Of a stretch of 64,000 nucleotides of DNA, positions 33,512-44,446 are shown one piece after another. Each line of letters starts with the position of its first letter. The first letter of the stretch is position 1. The notes beneath the pieces were generated by a model that ran no database searches, was not told where the DNA came from, and worked only from the letters and a program-made list of their open reading frames with translations. A program made the position numbers and the translations under genes. Source of the stretch: Sequoia sempervirens (Eukaryota; Streptophyta; Pinopsida; Cupressales; Cupressaceae); the NCBI GenBank assembly GCA_007258455.2, contig VDFB02270651.1, positions 494,334,320 to 494,398,319 of the forward strand, in the 5' to 3' direction.

Positions 33512-34587
33512 TGATGTGGAAAATAACCCTTTTCCAATTCCTTTCAAGCTTGGTGATGATCAATGATGAAGATTTGATGCTCCTTGATGAAATTTCTCCA
33601 TAACCTAGCTATGAAATGATGAAAACTATGAAAATAGATGGATGGACTTTGCTGAAAACATGAAGATAATGATGTTGCATGAAGTTGTGGATCCAAAATT
33701 AGTAAAAGAGCCTTCTATTTATAGAAGAGAATGATGGAAGAATAAGGAAAATGGATGAATGTGGGATCAAACACCAACCAATAGCACAATGCCACTTGTT
33801 AACATGTGAGTGGACAAAGGTGGAGCATATTTGGATGAATGTGCACATTAATGCTATTAGGTGGAAATTCAAAATTGGAGAAGTGACATGTTGGAGGGAG
33901 ATGAAAGAAGAAATAAATGCCACTTGGCTCAAGAGAAAGGACATGTAAGAGGCCTTTAATGCCTTGTTGGATGGACAAGTCCTTTGGAGGGAGATTTTAA
34001 AATTTGAGGAATATTCCAACTTGATGCCATTTTGAATGAAAATAGGAGATTTATAAATTAATTAAATTGATTTTCATGAGCAAGTTGCAAAAGCTAGAGG
34101 ATTTGAGTGATTAGAGTTAGCATTAATCATGATTTGATTAATTTTAATGGAAGTTAGCTGATTTGACATTGTGATTTAGATTTTAGGATTTAAATAAATC
34201 AAAATGAGAGGAATAATGATTTTAGACTTAATTAAATAAAGTTTGATTTATTTAATTAAAGAGGATGGTGTTAGATTTAAATCAAATAAAGATTAATTTA
34301 TTTAATTTAAAGGAGATGACCTTAGAGCTTAATTAAATAAAATGAATTATTTAATTAAAATAGGGACTATAGGATTAATTAAACAAAATGATTTATTTAA
34401 TTAATAGAAGATAGTGATTTAATCAGATGAATTTAATTTATTTAATTAAAAGACAAAATATGATTAATTTAATCAAATAAAGATTATTAGATTAAATGGT
34501 TAGTAAATGAGATGATTCAGGATGAACTGGTGTTAGTAAATCAGGATCGAGAGCACGAGATCAATCAGTATATTTTACGTGTCTACA
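33512..34587 (-). repeat. Gypsy-B LTR (about 1.08 kb)
   Basis: Minus strand starts TGTAGACACG (34587) and ends CACATCA (33512). The start is almost identical to that of the Gypsy-A LTR. U3 (34060-34520) is a series of palindromic blocks of the ttaattaaataaa...tttatttaattaa kind. TATA box at 33716-33723. Confidence 0.72.
33716..33723 (-). promoter_or_regulatory. LTR TATA box of Gypsy-B
   Basis: TATAAATA on the minus strand within CTTCTATAAATAGAAG. Confidence 0.6.
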
Positions 34588-36164
34588 TTATCTTACATAT
34601 ATGCATTATACTTCCAAGGGTTGTGACCCTCTAGATATCCACCCAATGCAACTCTTTATTTAATTAATTATCTTTCCTAGATAAAATAATTAATTTTAAC
34701 TTCTTTCGATATTCCATGTGAAAATTAATTTTAACAATAATCATAATCCTTCTTTTTTTGGAAATTTTCACACTCACATTTACTCTTTGGTAGAAATATT
34801 TCACCTTTTGCTTGTATGTACTTTCACATTATTCCTCGGGAAAAATAATTACCCATGTTTTAACCTCCTTGGTGAAAATGTGAAATTCATGTTTTCAAAG
34901 TAGAATTACTCCTCCAAATATTCACTATAATCACATTTTCATTTAATTATTATTTGCATTTGGGAGATGTATTTGTCGTATCAAAGGGACCAACTTTTCA
35001 TTCCTGTCAATATCAATTACTCTTCCCGATAGCTTTCTCAACAACCTGCTTTTTCTGTCTTTTGGGATTTCAAAGATAGTAGTATCTAGTTCCTGTTGAC
35101 ATTTACTCTTCCTCCCGATTATCCTTTTCATGCAATATTTTTTATTAGAAAGACTCTAAGTTTGTTCTATCGATATTCACTATTCCCTTCGATGAATTCC
35201 ATGCTCTTTCTATTTTAGGGATTTCGAAGGGAGTAAAAAAGTAATCCCTCCAAAATTTAGCAGTCCCTTCGATTTTCCATTCCTCTAATGCAAACATTAT
35301 CATTTTCATCAATTTTCATGGCTTTCTTCTCTGTTCCTCCTATGAAGCATGGTAGTATTTCTTCTTGTTATCTTCTCAGTAGAATTATCATTACCTCCTT
35401 CAACATTTGACTATTTAAATTCATCTATAGTAAAACATACATCAAACTGCTACCCTTCCTGTATGGGCACTCCCTATTTACTTTTTAAACCCATAAGAAT
35501 GCACATTGGTAGTATGACATAGATAAAATTAAACTCCAAAACTTCATCTTGCCTTGAGCATAATTTCCTAACCATCCCATCATTACTATTGTAGGCTCGG
35601 TGCCTGAGAAATCTATACTCCATGACTATCTTTTATGCTGCATATGTGTTGATCAAGGAACTGTTGCTTGTCTTTCAAGTTCTTCAGTGTATGTTGCTTC
35701 CAGTCAAGCTTCTACAAAAGATAAGTTAGCTTGTGCCTTCATGGAGGTTTGAATATCCTTTTGGGCTTCCCCCTTTCTTAAATTAGATATGTGATTTAAT
35801 GCATTTCTTTAAGATTCAACATTGAATTTTATTTGATTTGACCAACACCCGATTTACTTATCATATTATCAAACCTTCCCAATACAGTGCATAAATATAT
35901 GAAACTCTTAGATCCGATATGAAGAAGTGTTTGAGTAGCTTATATCAAATGAGACATTATCCCATTATGTGCACCTCTTTTCCATACAATCTGGTGTTAT
36001 AATTTTAAAGTATGTTGAATCATGGCTTGTGCATTCCTTTCAAATCAACCCATCCTTTTATCTATCTTTGACCTGTGAAGCAATCCTCTCTATACTTTGA
36101 TTTTTCGTGGCCTCCCCTTTCCTATGTATCACTTGATATTGATCTAGGACCTTCATTTATTCTT
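34588..36164. other. No gene recognised; LTR-like texture at left
   Basis: 34600-34930 has AT-rich ttaattaatt blocks like a plus-strand U3. 34980-35300 has several loose copies of a cccttcgat-type motif. The region 35580-36164 is the left flank of Copia-2 and shows no protein signal. Confidence 0.45.
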
Positions 36165-36785
36165 TGAAGGAAGAAAAGGTGTGGAAGAATGATTCCAACA
36201 CTAATCTATGTGGGGAGATAGCGCAAATTCATACAAATCCTTAAACTGTTACAGTGAATGAAACACATTCAAACATATGTATAAAATAATAATACCATAA
36301 CACATATATTTACATGGGGAAAAAATTTCCAAGTAAAAAACCCCACACACCAAAAGCACAGTACTTTGTATTATCAGTAACAAATAATTACAATACAATA
36401 TTAGCACTGAGCTTCTCCAAGTGTTCACCAATCTTCAACAAAAACTGGGATAATATTGGCAACATAACAATGTCTCAGAAATTATCAAATTTTAATCTCC
36501 TCAATACTCTAAGGTATAGAATAATTAATAATTATCAACAAAAATGAATAGATCGCTTCATCACATGCAATATCTAAAAAAAACCTAAGTCTAAACTTTT
36601 AGTCCACTGATACGTGGATTATGTAATGAAATTGTGATCACCTCAGCCACTAGTAGAGAATTTAACTTCCACCAGTCATGCAGCAACTACATACATGCAA
36701 ACACATTACATTCAAAATATCCTTCATGCATGATCAATAGTTTCAATTAACTCACACTAACAGGTTGAGACACTATTTCTTAACA
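36165..36785 (-). repeat. Copia-2 3' LTR
   Basis: Begins (minus strand) TGTTAAGAAATAG and ends CCTTCA. Co-linear with 41037-41659 along its whole length. Confidence 0.9.
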
Positions 36786-36797
36786 TTCTCCCACTTG
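36786..36797 (-). promoter_or_regulatory. Copia-2 polypurine tract
   Basis: Minus strand AAGTGGGAGAA directly before TGTTAAG of the 3' LTR, the usual primer for plus-strand cDNA synthesis. Confidence 0.75.
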
Positions 36798-36829
36798 TCG
36801 AAGACCTTTCATAAGTCATCTATAGTCAA

Positions 36830-38500
36830 CTGCTCAGGGCCCCAAGGCCCATGGAAACAACAAACCATCTAAACTTCTCTATGCTCACTAGCTTTTTCAA
36901 TGCATCTGCAACATTTTTCAAAGTGTCAACCTTTTCCAATATCACCTTTCCATCTTCTACCATATCATGAACAAAATGAAACTGAACATTAATGTGATTT
37001 ATTTTGGCATGGAAAGTGGGATTCTTTGCTAAGAAAATGGAACTCTGACTATTGCAACAGATAGTAATTTGTCCTTAATCAAAACCAATATCCAAACAAA
37101 ACCTCTTAAGCCAAATGGCTTCCTTCCAAGAATGAGTAGCTTCCATGTAATTTGCTTTTGTCATGGACAAAGCAACTACAACCCGTCACTTACTCATCCA
37201 ACTTATAGCACCACCATTCATCATGAACACATATCCACTGGAGGATTTTTTGCTATCAATGTCACCTACCCAATCCACATCCACATATCAATGAATACTT
37301 ATAGAATGTTGAGAACTAGTAAGATAACCATGATAGCATAGAGAGTACTCAGAAGTACCTTGTAGATATCTAAACTCTCTTTACCGCATCCCAATGTACC
37401 CATCCAGGGTTAGCCATAAACCGACTAAGAACTCCCACTACTTGGGAAATGTTTGGCCTAGTACAAACCATTGCATACATCAAACTTCCAACAACACTCA
37501 CATATGGTACTCTAGTCATTTCCTCCATCTCAATAGGATATTTTGGACAATCCTCCACAAAAAGATTCATCTCCTACATCACTAGAACAACTAACTACCT
37601 ACAAGCTGCCATGCTAAATCTCTCCAACACTGAATTCACATAGTTGCTTTGGCTTAACCAAATCTTTCTTCTAGCTCTATCTCTTTTGATCTCCATCCCC
37701 AAAATATACCTTGCTACACCTAGATCCTTCATCTCAAACTATGCTAACAACTGAGACTTCATATCTAAAATCAAACTCATACCATTCCCAAAAAATAACA
37801 TATCATCTACATACAATGGAATTATAAGAATGTGACAATTATCGAATTTGTAATATACACAATGGTCAGATTTAGATCTTAGAAATCCCAAAGACAACAC
37901 AAAGATGTCAAATTTTTTGGTACCACATTCTAGGAGACTGCTTAAGACCATATAAAGACTTCTTCAACTTGCAAACCAGATTTTCTTTACCTTTTACCAT
38001 GAAATTCTCTGGCTTGACATATAGATCTCTTCCTCCAAATCACAGTGAAGGAACAATGTCTTCACATCCATCTGTTTGACTTGTAGATCATATGTTGTTG
38101 TAAGTGATAACAAAAATTGAATAGATGTCAACTTTGCAATAGGAGAGAATATCTCACCACAGTCAATTCCCTACACCTGAGAATACCCCTTAGCAACCAA
38201 CTGTGCCTTGTGATTTTCAATACTACCATCAAGACCATATTTCTTCTTGAACAACCATTTACACTCAATAAGTTTTCATCCTTTAGGAAAAGGTGCGAGA
38301 TCCCATGTACTATTTTTCTTCAAAGCAGCCATTTCTTCATCTATGGCTTTCATCCAGGAATCTACATCACTCATACCCATAGCCTCTCTAATAGACCTAG
38401 GCTCATTAGTGTTAGCAATCAAAGAAAAAACACAACTGGAATCCAATAGTGAATAACCAAATCTTTCAGGTGAATAATCAAACCTCTCTAATGGTCACCT
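36830..38500 (-). pseudogene. Copia-2 reverse transcriptase and RNase H
   Basis: RT palm is visible at 37951-37739 (HCVYYKF, then LYVDDMLFFG). The downstream motif (37570-37370) is PYVSVVGSLMYAMVCTRPNI. RNase H follows with stops: VDWVGDIDSKKSSSGYVF, then ADALKKL near the end. The N-terminal part of RT (38000-38500) is broken in several frames. Catalytic YVDD is intact but the ORF is not. Confidence 0.85.
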
Positions 38501-38668
38501 ATCATGTGTAGACCTCCTAAATTTTTGAAGATGTGGTTCCTCTTCTTTAGAACTTTCAAAGCTGCTAGGGCTCTCCTCATCACCAGGTCCAACAAGAGTA
38601 CGTAGTTCACTTTTTATTGTAGTAAGTGGAATTTTAACTAGATCCTTCTACTTCTCCTCTTTCTCTGG

Positions 38669-39500
38669 TTATAGCTCAACTGTGGAAGGTTTCAACTCCC
38701 AAAATATTACACTTTTTCTATGGAGAACCTTCTCGGTCACTAGATCCCAAAGCTTGTACCCCTTCACACTGACACCATAGCCAATGAGGATACACTTAAC
38801 TGCCTTGTTCTCCAACTTATACCTCTTTACACTTGGACCATGCGAATAAGCTTCACAACCAAAAAATTTGAGATGCCTCATTGAAGGATTCTTACCAAAC
38901 CATGCCTCCATGGGTTTCTTTTCAACAAGAGATGATGTAGGAGATCCATTGATTAGATAACATGCAGTGGCTACAACTTCGGCCCAAAAATTCTGCTCAA
39001 GACCAACACCACTCAGCATACTCCTAGCCCTCTCCATCAATGTCCTATTCATCCTCTATGCAACTCCATTTTGTTGTGGGGTGTATAGAGTTGTCCTATG
39101 TGTCTCAATCCTATGCTCCTTATAGAAACTATCAAATTCTACCAAAAAAAACTCACCACCATTGTTAGTCCTCAAACATTTAATCTTTCTATCAGTCTAA
39201 TTTTCAACCAAATCCTTAAACTCCTTAAACTGATTAAAGACTTAAAATATACTCTTGAGGAAATAAACAAATGTCCTTCTACTATAATCATCTATGAAAG
39301 ACACAAAATATATAGATTTTCTTAATGAAGGAACATTCACAGGACCAAACACATCTACATGAATATAGTCCAAAACTCAATAAGACTTATGAGTACTGGA
39401 GTAAAAAGAAACATGGTTTTGTTTACCATATACACAATGCTCGTAAAATTCAAACTCGAGATTACAATTATCAAGGAATTCAACAAGCCTTTATTTTTTA
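38669..39500 (-). pseudogene. Copia-2 integrase core and C-terminal part
   Basis: The open piece 39052-38669 starts MNRTLMERARSMLSG, which directly follows the NGV(A/V)ER motif of copia integrases, and continues AEVVATACYLINGSPTSSL. Upstream (39500-39060) the core domain is readable only with stops. It lies between the protease and RT regions, as expected for copia. Confidence 0.8.
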
Positions 39501-39546
39501 GGGCTCTAAGACCCTTCTCACCAATATGACTGAGTCTTTGGTGCCA

Positions 39547-40080
39547 TCACATTTTCTTCTCTATTGGAAGCTTCATCTCCAAAGAATTTTCACCCTTAGG
39601 TACCCAGAAAACATGACCATCAAATGTACAAACAATAGAATTATTCACTGCTAGATCTAGTGGTGAGGATGAAGAATCCAAAGGCATTTTCTTTGGAATA
39701 TTAGAAGAACTATTGCACTGAATAGTGCATGCATCCATCTTGTACAGAGTGTCAATCCAAACACCCTTATCCAACACCATAAATCCTCTTGTCATCTTAC
39801 ATACTCCATTTGAGGAAACAAGTTGTACACCCTCATTACTCAACTTGCTTATAGAAAGAAGGTTTCATGCAAAACCCAAGATATGCATCACACCATCAAT
39901 CCCCTTCACTCTACCATCAGGGAATCTAATCTTGATTCTTCCATGGCCAATAATCTTCAGATGAGATTCATCACCCAGATACACCTTTCCACCATCATAC
40001 TCATCATACTTTGAGAACCAACCCCTCTACGAGGTCATGTGGAAAGAAGCACCTGAGTTTATTAACCACACATATTCTTA
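39547..40080 (-). pseudogene. Copia-2 protease and pre-integrase
   Basis: The protease start reads VWLINSGASFHMTS near 40060, with Asn in place of the catalytic Asp (D-S-G is expected). The flap and C-terminal part (KIIGHGRIKIRFPDG) and the GAG-pre-integrase piece 39843-39547 follow. Two stops interrupt it. Confidence 0.75.
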
Positions 40081-40965
40081 TGCATGTGTTGCCAAGGCTA
40101 TGACAAAAGCATCTGCATCATCTTGAGAGGATTTTTCAAAGTCAGAATTAGAGAAGTTCTTTTTACCTTTCTTTTTCTTCTCTTCCTTACAATCTTTACG
40201 TAAATGACCAGGTTTATTACAATTCCAACATTTCACCTTGGACTTGCCAGGAGACTTAGATCTCCCTGAATATTTTGATCTGAACTTCTTGTCCTTTTTA
40301 TTTCCTTTCTCTTTAGGTCTGCCATGAACAACAAGGGCTTCCTTGGCCATCTTAGAATATTTCCTCCACATCTCTTTAGATAAGAGCGATGGAACCACAT
40401 CATCCATTTTGAAACTGGTGGTGGTACTTCCAACAACCATAACCAGGTGATCCCATGAGTCTAGAAAAGAACATAACAAAAGCATACAATGATCCTCATC
40501 TTCAATCTTGTCACCAACAGAACCCAACTAAGAAATCAACATGTTAAATGCATTCAGGTGATTTGCAATGGATCCTCCATCTTCCATCTTCAAAGAATAT
40601 AATTTCTTTCACAGGAATAACTTGTTTACCAAGGATTTAGCTTGATAAACATCTCCAAGCTTCTTCCAAAGAACTTTTATAGTCTTCTCTTCATGGACAT
40701 TCAGGAGCACAAAATCAACCAAACAAAGTCTAACCAAACCCTTGGCTTTTCGATCCTTCAGATCCCACTCTTCCTGAGTCATATTGGTTGGTTTTGTTTT
40801 GGATATTCTATCCCACAAGTCTCTATCCACGAGCATATCCTCCATTTTCAACTTCCATAACTTGAAGTTGTTGCAATTAAACTTATCCATATCGATTCTA
40901 CCAGATGTGCCTACCATATTTTTCTCTACAACAAGATTTTGAAATACTTCTGCAAAGACTCGCAC
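40078..40965 (-). pseudogene. Copia-2 gag
   Basis: Two open pieces. 40965-40609 is the N-terminal UBN2-type region (MDKFNCNNFKLWKLKMEDML, then LWKKLGDVYQAKSLVNKLFL). 40527-40078 is the C-terminal part with an intact CCHC knuckle (KCWNCNKPGHLRKDC) and a Lys-rich tail. They are separated by stops near 40610 and 40530. Confidence 0.88.
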
Positions 40966-41022
40966 TCAAACAAAGATTAGTACAAAAAACCCGCTACTAA
41001 CAATGGGACCAAAATTGGCCAA

Positions 41023-41034
41023 GCTCTGATACCA
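41023..41034 (-). promoter_or_regulatory. Copia-2 primer-binding site
   Basis: Minus strand TGGTATCAGAGC, a perfect initiator-Met-tRNA type site, two bases after the LTR end. Confidence 0.88.
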
Positions 41035-41036
41035 AC

Positions 41037-41659
41037 TGAAAGGAAGAAAAAGTGCAGAACAAAGCTTCCAACACTAATCTATGTGGGGGAGATAGTGCAA
41101 ATTCATACAAATCCTTAAACTATTATAGTGAATGAAACACATTAAAACATATGCATAAAATAATAATACCATAACAAACAAATTTACATGGGGAAAACCT
41201 TTCCAAGTAAAAATCCCCACACACCAAAATCACAGTACTTTGTATTATTAGTAATAAACAATTACAATACAATATCAGCACTAAGCTTCTCCAGGTGTTC
41301 ACCAATCTTCAACAAAAACTAGGATAATACTGGCAGCATAACAATGTCTCAAAAATTATCAAATTCCAATCTCCTCAATACTCTAAGGCATAGAATATTT
41401 AATAATTATCAATAAAAATGCATAGATCACTTCATCACATGCAATAACTGAAACAAACCTAAGTTTAAACTTTCAGTCCACTGATGCATTGATTAAGTCA
41501 TGCAATTGTGATCACCGCAACCACTAGTGGAGAATTCAACTTCCACCACTCATGCAACAACTGCATACATGCAAACACATTGCATGCAAAATATCCTTCA
41601 TGCATGATCAATAGTTTCAGTTAACTCACGCTAACAAGTTGAGACACTATTTCTTAACA
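41037..41659 (-). repeat. Copia-2 5' LTR
   Basis: Minus strand TGTTAAGAAATAG ... CTTTCA. Pair of the LTR at 36165-36785; differences are spread evenly and mostly transitions. Confidence 0.9.
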
Positions 41660-42973
41660 ATTATTGCCATATGCTCTTCACATTTTCCCCTTGCTTGAAT
41701 ATCTTTGACACTATATTGAAGGATCAAAATTAATGATGTATTCCCCTTGTTTAGGGATGGATGATTTCGCTATGGAACATAACTAGGAGGTCCACTCAAC
41801 AGAGGCTTGTAAGCATGAAATTTCTCAAATACATGATTATTCTGTAGAAAAAAGTGGTGACATCTTTTCAATAGAGATTTGCAAATTGGAAATGGAATCC
41901 TTGGAATTAAATTCTCCTTCAAAGACACTCGAGCTTACAAATAACCATGATAGATCTCCTTTATTGGAACATATTGTGCATAGATTGCTTAAGCAATTTT
42001 GAATTTGTCTTAATAGTGATAATATATACCCTCAATCTTTTCCCCATTTCTATCCCCAATACTTTCCATGCCTTCTAGGTTGATTTAGCATCGTTTAATA
42101 TGGTGCATCTTCCCATATTTGTAGGGTAATATTCCTAAAAAATGCAATGTCTATGAAGATATGTTGTTGCTTGTAGTCCAGTCCATCAGAATCTCACTTT
42201 AAGTCTTTGGTGTATGGAAGTGTGTAGGAGGAATTTCAATTTCCATCCCAAGGAACTTTTTCGCACCTCACATAATAACTGAAGAAATATGGCAGGGCAT
42301 GGGCATGGGAGGGATCTTTAGTAAGGCCATGTAATGGGGTGTATTTACAATAAGAAAGAGGTTGTAATGCTTTTTGTGCTTGGTCTTGAGTGGCTTTGTT
42401 ACAATGGAGAACGTTTGAGTGACCTTTGAGAGCACATGTAACACTAGGACTGTTATCACCAATGGCTACAGATGATATTGATTGCAAAAAGGACCATCTT
42501 TCTTCATTTTTCATTGTTGTGATTGGAATCAAATTTATTTCCTCTTGGTGACCACTAAATTGCTTCAGTCTTGCTTGATTTTTATTGATTGTAATCTCAT
42601 ATTGTCAAATTGTTTTCTGATTTATCTTTTTCTTTAGCTAATTGAATACATGATTCTTCATGGTTCTCACTCAATTTTCTTCTTTGAACAAGTTTTAACA
42701 CTTTAATTTTGTTTACCATAATTTCCTCAAGAATTCCAAGGACTGTTGTCTTTATTTATTTTTACAAGTAATTCCTTAGAGGCATCATTACTCATTTGCA
42801 ACACATTTTTCACCTTATGCATTTGTTTTCTTTCATTGGTGATTGTAATCAGTAGACTTTGATTCAAACTCTTCAAAATTGTTACCTCATCACTAGCAAA
42901 AATCTGAGATACATTCCAAATTAAACTGGGTAATCAACAAGATTTTCTTCCTAATGATGTGCAAGGTCATTGA
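41660..42973. other. No gene recognised between Copia-2 and Gypsy-C
   Basis: Moderately AT-rich. A 98-residue frame at 42236-42532 (minus) has balanced composition but matches nothing I recognise and lacks neighbours. Elsewhere only short frames. The region may be old retroelement sequence. Confidence 0.4.
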
Positions 42974-43110
42974 TGTCACTTCTTGTATCATTTAGTTTAT
43001 CAATTATCGAATCGGGTGTGTCTTAGAGCTATATGCGATAAGGGTGATTCCATAAATTGGGGGGTTTTGCACTGTGAATAGTGACTTTTGGTCATGGTTT
43101 AGCTCCGTTA

Positions 43111-43150
43111 GGAGCTCTCAAGAGCTTTCAGGAGCTCTCAGGAGTCGATC
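43111..43150. repeat. 10-bp tandem repeat, 4 units
   Basis: Units ggagctctca, agagctttca, ggagctctca, ggagtcgatc. Related to the array at 47591-47665. Confidence 0.8.
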
Positions 43151-43909
43151 TTAACAATGGTTTCCTAACTATTTTTAAAGACTTAATCCTAATTTATCTC
43201 TTAACTAATGATAGTTCACACCCTAATAACTTAGTTCAGACTTCACTTGACTTATTTGCAATTTTTCCATGGAAGAATTAAGCTAAAAATTAAATCTACT
43301 TTTAAACTAAAACTTTGAATTGAAATGTACTTGGAAAGTAAATCTATTTACGTTTGTAGAAAAGGATTTAATTATGTTTGCAGAAAATAAACGTTAATCT
43401 AGAAAGCAGTAACCCTAACTTCCATGAACGCATTCCAAACAAGCTTTAGTTTCATCTTTCCATAAGTCTTAATTGTATTTTCCATTAAAGTTATATGAAA
43501 TTTAAACTAACCAATGAATCTAAATCTATGAATAGGAATTAATTCTATAGAAATTGAGTGAATATAAATCTACAATAAAGAATAATGAATTATTCTAAGG
43601 ACTCAATGAATTTAATCTAGGAATATAAGCATTCACATTTACTAGCAATGATTAACATAGATCTATATTCCTATTTTCCAAATGGGATGAACAATGCAAA
43701 AATTAATTGAATAAAAAATAGTACAAGTTACCTCCTTCAGTTGAGCAGGCCCTGCTCTTCCTCTGGTGGGATGTAAGCACTAAAATTTAGATCAACTCCT
43801 TATTTTCATTCCAATTGGCCAAAATAGGCTAGTACAAAAGTGTAGATAATCCACATTACAATGCTAAAGTGAAATATTAACTAACTCCCAAACTAATACT
43901 AAGGATGGA

Positions 43910-43917
43910 TATTTATA
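43910..43917 (-). promoter_or_regulatory. TATA box candidate in the Gypsy-C LTR
   Basis: TATAAATA on the minus strand, about 535 bases into the LTR, like the boxes of Gypsy-A and Gypsy-B. Confidence 0.45.
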
Positions 43918-44446
43918 AGAATGCCCACTTATTTGAATACAAAAAATGGCACAACCCACCAAGATGCAAAATGGAAACAACTAAACTTAAATAGAACCGA
44001 AAGTGCCATAAAGAAATCCACTGCATGAAAGTAGCTAAACATAAAGTTCTCAAACTGACTAAAGAAGTAAATTTAGAAACATTCATTAGGAGTCAGCTGG
44101 AGCGATCAAGAGCAAGATATATTTCAAAACTGTTAAACAAGAAGTTTAACTTGCCCACCTCATAACATCAACACTATATCAACTGAACAAAATCCTCAAA
44201 GATAGGATGTAATCAAGACAAAAAAAAATCTCAACTTGCATAAACATTTTATCATTAATAATCATTCAAAAGAAAGACATTTACTGCAAAATACCATTTC
44301 TCATATATACTCTAATTAGTTAAATATAATGCAACATCAAACAAACATTCAAGAATATAGTCTACCACCAATATAGTTAATTAATATATAATAAAGTCTT
44401 TTAAAACATAAAAAAGGATTAATTAAAGTGTCATTTCATGCACTCA

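Larger units (their letters stand above)
27824..34587 (-). mobile_element. Gypsy-B: gag-only relative of Gypsy-A
   Basis: One LTR (34587-33512), a degenerate primer-binding site, a leader homologous to that of Gypsy-A, and a decayed gag-like frame to about 27824. No protease, RT or integrase signal was found in any frame. Shared leader blocks with Gypsy-A (around 23340-23560 versus 32040-32260) show common ancestry. It is either a non-autonomous derivative or a truncated element; the missing 3' LTR prevents a decision. Confidence 0.7.
36165..41659 (-). mobile_element. Copia-2: Ty1/copia element with both LTRs
   Basis: LTRs at 41659-41037 (5') and 36785-36165 (3'), about 620 bases each and about 90% identical by eye. 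Primer-binding site 41034-41023, polypurine tract 36797-36786. The interior holds gag, protease, integrase, RT and RNase H in copia order. Stops and frame changes occur throughout. The five bases outside each LTR (ttctt and attat) do not match, so the target duplication has decayed or the ends are recombinant. Confidence 0.92.

Noticed and set aside
42236..42532. 98-residue host gene
   Set aside because: No recognised domain, no splice context, surrounded by repeat DNA. Kept only as a mention in the regional entry.
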